In this document: positions 58,458-64,000 of the stretch, one piece after another
Position numbering within the stretch: position 1 is the first letter of the stretch
Layout: each line of letters opens with the position of its first letter
Assembly: GCF_002803065.1 (NCBI RefSeq)
Contig: NZ_NNBL01000010.1
Coordinates: forward strand, 1 to 64,000
Direction of reading: 5' to 3'
Length of the DNA: 64,000 nucleotides
Source: Streptomyces sp. CB01635
Lineage (GTDB): Bacteria > Actinomycetota > Actinomycetes > Streptomycetales > Streptomycetaceae
The notes under the pieces: generated by a model
Seen by the model: the letters and a program-made list of their open reading frames with translations, nothing else
What the model was told of the DNA's origin: nothing
The model's database searches: none
Made by a program: the position numbers and the translations under genes

Positions 58458-59423
58458 ATGAAGAGCCCCCTCCTGTCCCTGCCCGGCGCCGTTCCCGCCG
58501 AGGGCGTGGACGAAGGCGTCGCCGCGCACTACGGCGACCTGTTCCGCGAGCAGCGCACTCTCGCCGACGGCAACGGCCTCGTCGACCTCTCCCACCGCGG
58601 CGTCATCACCGTCACCGGCGACGACCGGCTCGCGTGGCTGCACCTGCTCCTCACGCAGCACGTCAGCGACCTCCCGGCCGGCCAGGCCACCGAGGCGCTC
58701 GTCCTCTCCGCGCACGGCCACATCGAGCACGCCCTGTACATCGTCGACGACGGCACCACCACGTGGGCGCACGTCGAGCCCGGCTCCCAGGAGGCGCTGA
58801 TCGCGTACCTGGAGTCGATGAAGTTCTTCTACCGGGTCGAAGTCGCCGACCGCACCGAGGAGTTCGCGGTCGTCCAGCTGCCGGCCGGTTCGATCGCGCC
58901 GGTCCCGGACGGCGTCGCGGTGCGCGAGACGGCGTACGGCCGCGACGTGTTCCTGCCGCGCGCCGACCTGGAGGCGTACGCGGAGCGGAACGGGCCCGCG
59001 ATCGGGCTCCTCGCCCACGAGGCGCTGCGCGTGGAGAACCACCGGCCGCGCCTCGGCTTCGAGACCGACCACCGCACCATCCCGCACGAGCTCGGCTGGA
59101 TCGGCACCGCCGTCCACCTCCAGAAGGGCTGCTACCGCGGCCAGGAGACCGTCGCCCGCGTGCAGAACCTCGGGAAGCCCCCGCGCCGCCTCGTCTTCCT
59201 GCACCTGGACGGCAGCGATGTGCACCTGCCCCCGCACGGCGCCCCGGTCCGCCTCGCGTCCGACGGCCCCGAGGGCCGCAAGCTGGGCTTCGTGACGACG
59301 TCCGTACGCCACCATGAACTCGGCCCGATCGCGCTCGCCCTGGTGAAGCGGAACGTGCCGGTGGACGCGGACCTCATCGTGGACACGACCGCGGCCGCGC
59401 AGGAAGTCGTCGTCGAGCCCTGA
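58458..59423 (+). CDS. ygfZ: YgfZ/GcvT-family folate-binding protein
   Basis: A 321-residue protein of the YgfZ family, which uses folate to support repair and assembly of Fe-S proteins. The diagnostic KGCYRGQETVARVQNLGKPP motif is present (KGC-x-GQE), and the N-terminal GcvT-like folate domain covers most of the chain. Two in-frame GTG/ATG starts are close; a TAGTGT hexamer lies 8 nt upstream of the ATG. Confidence 0.92.
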   Translation: MKSPLLSLPGAVPAEGVDEGVAAHYGDLFREQRTLADGNGLVDLSHRGVITVTGDDRLAWLHLLLTQHVSDLPAGQATEALVLSAHGHIEHALYIVDDGTTTWAHVEPGSQEALIAYLESMKFFYRVEVADRTEEFAVVQLPAGSIAPVPDGVAVRETAYGRDVFLPRADLEAYAERNGPAIGLLAHEALRVENHRPRLGFETDHRTIPHELGWIGTAVHLQKGCYRGQETVARVQNLGKPPRRLVFLHLDGSDVHLPPHGAPVRLASDGPEGRKLGFVTTSVRHHELGPIALALVKRNVPVDADLIVDTTAAAQEVVVEP

Positions 59424-59441
59424 CACCCCTCAGGGGTCGGG

Positions 59442-59867
59442 CTACATCTCCAGAAGCACCGTGAACGGGCCGTCGTTCGTCAGGGACACCCGCATCTGCG
59501 CCCCGAACCGGCCCGTCGCCACGGTCGCCCCAAGGGCCCGCAGCTGCGCCACGACCTCGTCGACCAGCGGCTCGGCCACCGGTCCGGGCGCCGCCGCGTT
59601 CCAGGTGGGGCGGCGGCCCTTACGGGCATCCCCGTAGAGCGTGAACTGGCTGATCACCAGGAGCGGCGCGTCGATGTCGCTGCACGACTTCTCGTCGGCG
59701 AGCATCCGTACGGACCAGAGTTTGCGAGCCAGTTGGGCCGCCTTCTCCCTGGTGTCCTCGTGGGTGACCCCCACGAGGACACACAGCCCCTCGCCCTTGA
59801 TCTCGCCCACGACTTCGTCTTCTACGACGACGCTCGCGCCGTCCACTCTCTGCACCACTGCACGCAT
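59442..59867 (-). CDS. dtd: D-aminoacyl-tRNA deacylase
   Basis: A 141-residue DTD enzyme that hydrolyses D-aminoacyl-tRNA. Both signature segments are visible: LLVISQFTLYGDARKGRRPTW and LTNDGPFTVLLE (Gly-cisPro region). The ATG gives the family's MRAVVQRV start and normal length. It is convergent with ygfZ (18-bp gap). Confidence 0.95.
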   Translation of the reverse strand: MRAVVQRVDGASVVVEDEVVGEIKGEGLCVLVGVTHEDTREKAAQLARKLWSVRMLADEKSCSDIDAPLLVISQFTLYGDARKGRRPTWNAAAPGPVAEPLVDEVVAQLRALGATVATGRFGAQMRVSLTNDGPFTVLLEM

Positions 59868-60034
59868 ACGCACCATCATGCCGTGCGCCCGAACCGCCCA
59901 TCCGGGGCGGATTAGGGGCACTCGTGCACAGAGCGGCCACTCGGAGTGGCACGATGCTCGGAGCCGGGGTTCGAAGACCGGCTCCCACGCGCGGTGCACC
60001 GCGTCGGTCCGGTCGAGGGGACGGTAGGGACGCA

Positions 60035-60655
60035 ATGAGCCACACATCGAGCATCGGGCAGCCTCCAGAGGCCCCCATTTCGTTGACGCACGCCAGTCGC
60101 ATCACCGGTACGAACCGCCTCAGCACGGCGCGCCCTCCGAAGCAGCGGGTCGCCGGTCCCGACCTTCCGGAGCCACCCGGGCACGACCTGTCCGCGCTCC
60201 GGCTTCCCGAGCTGCGCACACTGCGCCGCGACGCCCAGCAGGACGAGGCCGACCTGAGCTACGTACGACGGCTGCTCCAGGGCCGTATCGACATCCTGCG
60301 GGCCGAGGTCGCCCGCCGCAGGGACCCCGAGGCGCCGGTCGTGGACCGGCTCTCCGAGATCCTCACCGACAAGGCCGCCGGGCACCGCTCCTCCGCCCGC
60401 CACGTCACCCTCGGCACGCCCCGCAGCGAGGAGTACCGGGGCCTGGCCGCCGAGATGCTCGCCGAGGTCGAGCTGTCGGACCTGGACGCCCGAACGGACG
60501 ATGAGCTGCACACGGCGATGGGCCGCCTCGTGCGCTACGAGCAGCAGGTCTCGCGCCGCCGTCACCTGCTCCAGTCGACGGCCGACGATTGCAGCGCCGA
60601 GATCGCCCGCAGGTACCGTGAAGGCGAAGCACAAGTAGACGACCTGCTCGCGTGA
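60035..60655 (+). CDS. rsiG: c-di-GMP-binding anti-sigma factor RsiG (AmfC)
   Basis: A 206-residue helical protein. Both copies of the E-x3-S-x2-R-x3-Q-x3-D motif known from RsiG are present: E71/S75/R78/Q82/D86 and E169/S173/R176/Q180/D184. In Streptomyces RsiG with c-di-GMP binds sigma WhiG and delays sporulation. An older name is AmfC. The N-terminal 45 residues are unconserved and Ser/Thr/Pro-rich. Confidence 0.95.
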   Translation: MSHTSSIGQPPEAPISLTHASRITGTNRLSTARPPKQRVAGPDLPEPPGHDLSALRLPELRTLRRDAQQDEADLSYVRRLLQGRIDILRAEVARRRDPEAPVVDRLSEILTDKAAGHRSSARHVTLGTPRSEEYRGLAAEMLAEVELSDLDARTDDELHTAMGRLVRYEQQVSRRRHLLQSTADDCSAEIARRYREGEAQVDDLLA

Positions 60656-60739
60656 CGCAGCCGCACCGGTGACCCCGGTGGCCCGCTGCGGGGCGGGTCT
60701 GTCCATGGCCCGCCATGGACCCGCCCCGGAAGGCCACCG

Positions 60740-61702
60740 ATGTCCCCCTCCTCCGCCGCCGCCATACCCCCGGTCCTCGCCGAGGTCGTCCGTTCCGGCT
60801 TCGTCGAGGGCCATCACCGAGGCAGCCTGGTCGTGCTCGCCGCGGACGGGACCGTGGAGCTCGCCCTGGGGGACGTGACCGCTCCCGTCTTCCCCCGCTC
60901 GTCGAACAAGCCGATGCAGGCGGCGGGCGTGCTGCGCGCGGGCCTCGACCTGTCGGGCGAGCGGCTCGCGCTCGCCGCCGCAAGCCACTCCGGTGAGACC
61001 TTCCACCGCGATCTCGTCCAGAAGATGCTGTCCGAGCACGAGCTGACCCCGGCCGAGCTCCAGTGCCCGCCCGACCTGCCGCTCGACCCGGTCGAGACCG
61101 AGACGTACCTGGCGGCGGGCGCCGTACGGGACCGGGTCACGATGAACTGCTCCGGCAAGCACGCGGCGATGCTGGCCGTCTGCGACGTGAACGGCTGGCC
61201 CAAGGACTCCTACCTGGACCCGGAGCACCCGCTCCAGAAGCTCATCCACGAGGTCGTGGAGGAGGCCGCGGGCGAGCCCGTCGCCGCGGTCGGTACGGAC
61301 GGCTGCGGGGCGCCCCTGATGGCCATCAGCCTCACCGGCCTCGCCCGCGCCTTCCGGCACTTCGTGCTCGCCCCCGAGGGCTCGGCGGAGCGCCGGGTCG
61401 CCGACGCGATGCGCGCGCACCCCGAGTACGTCGCCGGTACGCGCCGCCCCGACACGTGGCTGATGCGCGAGGTGCCGGGCACCCTGTCGAAGATGGGCGC
61501 CGAGGCGGTCCAGGCCGTGGCGCTCCCGGACGGGCGGGCGCTCGCCTTCAAGATCGACGACGGCTCGACGCGGGCCCTCGGCCCGGTCCTGGCCCGCGCG
61601 CTGCGGATGTTGGGCGTGGACGGCGAGGTCGTGGCCCGCATCGGCGCGGCGCCGCTGCACGGCGGCGGGGGCGTCGTGGGGGAGATCCGGGCGGTCTTCT
61701 AG
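60740..61702 (+). CDS. Asparaginase (Asparaginase_II family)
   Basis: A 320-residue protein of the thermolabile/R. etli-type asparaginase family (PF06089). Conserved segments: VEGHHRGSLVVLAADG, FPRSSNKPMQAAGVL, AAASHSGETFHRDLVQ, MNCSGKHAAMLAVC, VGTDGCGAPLMAISLTGLA. It probably hydrolyses L-asparagine to aspartate and ammonia in the cytosol. No signal peptide. Confidence 0.92.
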   Translation: MSPSSAAAIPPVLAEVVRSGFVEGHHRGSLVVLAADGTVELALGDVTAPVFPRSSNKPMQAAGVLRAGLDLSGERLALAAASHSGETFHRDLVQKMLSEHELTPAELQCPPDLPLDPVETETYLAAGAVRDRVTMNCSGKHAAMLAVCDVNGWPKDSYLDPEHPLQKLIHEVVEEAAGEPVAAVGTDGCGAPLMAISLTGLARAFRHFVLAPEGSAERRVADAMRAHPEYVAGTRRPDTWLMREVPGTLSKMGAEAVQAVALPDGRALAFKIDDGSTRALGPVLARALRMLGVDGEVVARIGAAPLHGGGGVVGEIRAVF

Positions 61703-61778
61703 GCCCTGCCGCCCCCCGGGGCGGGGCCACGCGGTAAACGGGTGGCCTCACCCCGGGGACCCCGCTTAGCGTGACGGG

Positions 61779-63032
61779 ATGACCCGCGACGACATCGACG
61801 TACGGCCGATCACCGATGACGAGTTTGCCGACTGGTCCCGGGCGCTGAACACCGGCTTCCTGCGGAGTACCCCCGACTCACGGGAAACCCTCGACAAGCG
61901 CAGGGAACAGGCGCGCGGCTCCCGGATCCTGGGCGCGTTCGACGGCGGGCGCTGCGTCGCCACCTTCCGCTCGTTCCCGCAGGAGCTCACCGTGCCGGGC
62001 GGCGCGGCCGTCCCCGCCGACGCGATCTCGAACGTCACGGTCAGCGCGACCCACCGTCGGCGCGGCCTGCTGAGCCGGATGATGGCGGCCGACCTGGCCG
62101 ACGCGAAGACCCGCGGCGACGTCGTCGCGACGCTCATCGCCGCCGAGTACCCGATCTACGGCCGGTTCGGCTTCGGGCCCGCCACGTCGCTCGCCGAGTG
62201 GGCGGTGGACGTGCCGCGCGCCGGTCTGGACCCGCGCCGGCCGGTGCCGGACGACGGGGGCCGTATCGATCTCGTCGACGGCGAGGACGTCCGCAAGACG
62301 GGCCCGGAGCTGCACGAGCGGCTGCGCGCGAGCCGGCCGGGAGTCGTGGACCGCGACGGGTTCTGGTGGCGCCGCAACACCGGACTCCTCGAAACCCCCG
62401 AAGAGCCCTGGAAGGAGCCCTTCTACGCGGTCTACCGCGCGCCGAACGGCGAGGCCGAGGGCCTGATCGTCTACTCCGTCGACGACAACTGGGGCGACAC
62501 CAAGCAGCCGCACAACACGGCGACCGTGCGCGACCTGATCGCCGTCACCCCGGCCGCCGAGCGCGCGCTGTGGCACTACGTCTGCTCGGTCGACTGGATC
62601 GCGACCGTCCGCACGGGCTACCGGCCCCCGGACGACCTGCTGCCGCACCTGCTGCCCGACCCGCGCGCGGCCCGCGTCGTCACGCACGCGGACTGGCTGT
62701 GGGTGCGGATCCTGGACGTCGTAAGGGCGCTTGAGGCGCGTACGTACGCGGGGACGGGATCGCTGGTCCTCGAGGTCGGCGACGCGGCCGGCCTCTCCGG
62801 GGGCCGCTACCGGCTGGACGCGGAGCCCGGGGGTGCGGTGTGCGCACCGACCTCGGAGGAACCCGAACTCACGCTGGACGTGAGCGAGTTGGGGACGCTG
62901 TGGCTGGGCGACGAGTCCGCGGTGCGGCTCGCCGCGCTCGGCCGCGTCAGGGAGGAGAGGGCGGGCGCCGCCGCCATTGCCGACGCCCTGCTGCGTACGT
63001 CCAGGCGCCCGTGGTGCCCGGACGTCTTCTGA
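61779..63032 (+). CDS. Eis-like GNAT N-acetyltransferase
   Basis: A 417-residue Eis-family enzyme: two GNAT domains (first with ISNVTVSATHRRRGLLSRMM, the acetyl-CoA loop) and a C-terminal SCP2-like domain. Eis proteins acetylate aminoglycosides or protein lysines and work as hexamers. The C-terminal carboxylate-ending segment (SRRPWCPDVF) matches the usual Eis catalytic end. A TAGCGT hexamer lies 6 nt before the ATG, suggesting a leaderless mRNA. Confidence 0.9.
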   Translation: MTRDDIDVRPITDDEFADWSRALNTGFLRSTPDSRETLDKRREQARGSRILGAFDGGRCVATFRSFPQELTVPGGAAVPADAISNVTVSATHRRRGLLSRMMAADLADAKTRGDVVATLIAAEYPIYGRFGFGPATSLAEWAVDVPRAGLDPRRPVPDDGGRIDLVDGEDVRKTGPELHERLRASRPGVVDRDGFWWRRNTGLLETPEEPWKEPFYAVYRAPNGEAEGLIVYSVDDNWGDTKQPHNTATVRDLIAVTPAAERALWHYVCSVDWIATVRTGYRPPDDLLPHLLPDPRAARVVTHADWLWVRILDVVRALEARTYAGTGSLVLEVGDAAGLSGGRYRLDAEPGGAVCAPTSEEPELTLDVSELGTLWLGDESAVRLAALGRVREERAGAAAIADALLRTSRRPWCPDVF

Positions 63033-63116
63033 GGCGCATGTGCTGAGACGCGTCTTCTGAGGCGCATTTACTGAGGCGTGCTGTGGTGCTCCGGCGCGCT
63101 GTGACGCCGTGGCGTG

Positions 63117-63153
63117 ACCGGGCTCCCGGCTCCCCTCCGGAAGGGAGCCCGGT
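63117..63153. terminator. Bidirectional terminator between the Eis-like gene and a small membrane gene
   Basis: ACCGGGCTCCC (63117-63127) pairs with GGGAGCCCGGT (63143-63153). The right arm overlaps the stop codon of the convergent small gene. Confidence 0.8.
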
Positions 63154-63338
63154 CAGCCGCTCTGGGCCAGCAGCATCACGAGGATCACGGCCCCGATGCC
63201 GCTGATGAGGTTGTTCTTGGCCTTGAGGCCGATGGAGAGCGCGACGAACGCGATGATGCCCATCGGCCCGTACTTCCACTGGATCAGCTGCTCGAACCCG
63301 ATGGCGAGGGCTGCTACGGCGATGGCGATGAACGGCAT
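63153..63338 (-). CDS. Small two-helix membrane protein
   Basis: A 61-residue protein almost wholly hydrophobic, with two helices (about 3-20 and 26-58, broken by LKAKNNLISG). No family recognised with certainty; it is conserved in Streptomyces in style. Divergent from the GntR gene. Confidence 0.78.
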   Translation of the reverse strand: MPFIAIAVAALAIGFEQLIQWKYGPMGIIAFVALSIGLKAKNNLISGIGAVILVMLLAQSG

Positions 63339-63412
63339 GTCTGGTCCCCCTTCAGTTCGGGAGTGATGACCAACCGGGCCAACCCTTGAGGATGTCTGAC
63401 CATGTGGCTCAA

Positions 63413-63425
63413 GTTGGCAACCAAC
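63413..63425. promoter_or_regulatory. Short inverted repeat in the divergent promoter of the GntR gene
   Basis: GTTGGCAACCAAC is a palindrome of two 5-bp arms around CAA, in a relatively AT-rich stretch between the small membrane gene and the GntR gene. Size and place fit a GntR-family operator. Confidence 0.45.
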
Positions 63426-63513
63426 TCCACTGAACTTATCTCCACCTAACGCCGACTCATAACCACCTCTCCTTCAACTCCCCAAAGATGGCGGGAAGTT
63501 GTAGGGTTCTTCT

Positions 63514-64000
63514 GTGGGTTCGGAACCTGCCGCGGTCAATGGCCACCAGGAGCCGCCGGCGACGTATCGCCAGGTGGCTGACGAGCTGCGCGCCCGGATC
63601 AGGGCGGGCCGGCTGCGGCCGGGTGAACGTCTTCCGACCCAGGCCCGCCTCGCCGACGAGTTCGGCGTGGAGCGCGCCGCCGTGCGCCAGGCCCTGCGCG
63701 TCCTGCGCTCGGAACACCTGCTCGCCGATGTGTCCAAGGGAGCCCCGGCCACCGTCGCGCAGCACACGGGCCCCGTCTTCACCGGCCCGGGAGCGCCGCC
63801 CCAGCCCACGATGGTGGGGCTCGGCCCGCGGGTCACCGCCGCGTTCGGCGCCCGGCACGTCCAGATCGACGCCCTCTGTCTGACTGCGGTCTCGCTGACG
63901 CTCGCGATGGGTGAGCCGCTCCGTCAGATCCACGCCGGCCGTTCGAATCCGGCCAAGGTCGACGTCCGCGTCCTGCTGCCGAGCCGCGACATCGACCTCG
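63514..64000 (+). CDS. GntR-family transcriptional regulator (partial, runs off the window)
   Basis: At least 162 residues, open at the right edge. The N-terminal winged helix is clear (ATYRQVADELRARIRAGRLR; RLPTQARLADEFGVERAAVR; QALRVLRSEHLLADVSKGAP). The rest looks like the start of an effector domain without clear UTRA motifs. The GTG lies 6 nt after a TAGGGT hexamer, so the mRNA may be leaderless. Confidence 0.88.
   Translation, partial: MGSEPAAVNGHQEPPATYRQVADELRARIRAGRLRPGERLPTQARLADEFGVERAAVRQALRVLRSEHLLADVSKGAPATVAQHTGPVFTGPGAPPQPTMVGLGPRVTAAFGARHVQIDALCLTAVSLTLAMGEPLRQIHAGRSNPAKVDVRVLLPSRDIDL

Noticed and set aside
1..64000. tRNA genes
   Set aside because: No cloverleaf with a conserved TTCGAATC-type arm in a suitable intergenic position was found by eye; a covariance-model scan could not be run.

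Overview
The window is a high-GC actinobacterial chromosome segment, almost certainly Streptomyces. It opens with the 3' end of a 5S rRNA gene, codons are strongly GC at the third position, and GTG/TTG starts and 4-bp ATGA overlaps are common. Many genes are recognisable Streptomyces core genes: csoR, pst, ppk, mshD, htrA/cssRS, glnR, nur, rsiG. From memory the order resembles the S. coelicolor SCO4120-SCO4190 region; no alignment was run.

Left part (1-15.2 kb). After the rRNA terminator comes a leftward operon of an ABC exporter (ATPase, permease) with a NarL-type two-component system, then a GNAT gene. Next is a leftward block resembling a chromosomal type IV secretion apparatus: a VirB2-like small membrane protein, VirB8-like, VirB6/TrbL-like, an SCO6880-family protein, a VirB4 ATPase and a degenerate VirD4-like protein. 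A rightward SLT+NlpC/P60 cell-wall hydrolase lies beyond it. Between the two sits a small regulatory island of WhiJ/AbaA type: two DUF397 proteins, an XRE-DUF5753 regulator interrupted by an in-frame TAG, and a HATPase.

Middle part (15-34.5 kb). This holds a PAP2 phosphatase, a Tat-exported FAD oxidoreductase, a lipoprotein and the copper sensor CsoR with its operator. It is followed by a phosphate and polyphosphate block: DUF47-Pit transporter, pstSCAB with a PHO box, NUDIX, CHAD and ppk. A second ABC exporter follows with a YtrA-type GntR repressor, whose start lies in a 38-bp palindrome, then mycothiol synthase (mshD).

Right part (34.5-64 kb). This has a secreted 5'-nucleotidase, two DUF2993 proteins and the secretion-stress block cssS-cssR-htrA with 11-bp phased repeats upstream of htrA. 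It also has a trypsin-like protease with FG-GAP repeats, a LacI regulator, glnR, a hydrolase, a MoaD-like protein and a membrane protein with tandem repeats. A cysteine-containing leader peptide precedes thiosulfate sulfurtransferase and DUF1416. The cluster at 50.7-53.6 kb is the most unusual: a WXG100/EspC-like small protein, a 523-residue protein ending in a papain-like Cys-His-Asn domain, a lipoprotein resembling chagasin (I42 cysteine-protease inhibitor) and an unknown 136-residue protein. It looks like a secreted protease with its own inhibitor. The end carries DUF3099, DsrE-like, three coupled membrane-anchored unknowns, an FABP/nitrobindin-like protein, nur, ygfZ, dtd, rsiG, an asparaginase, an Eis-like GNAT and a GntR gene cut by the window edge.

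Themes: phosphate/polyphosphate, metal and nitrogen regulation, secretion stress, and developmental control (rsiG, WhiJ-like island). Several genes have a TA-rich -10-like hexamer ending 6-8 nt before the start codon, suggesting leaderless mRNAs.
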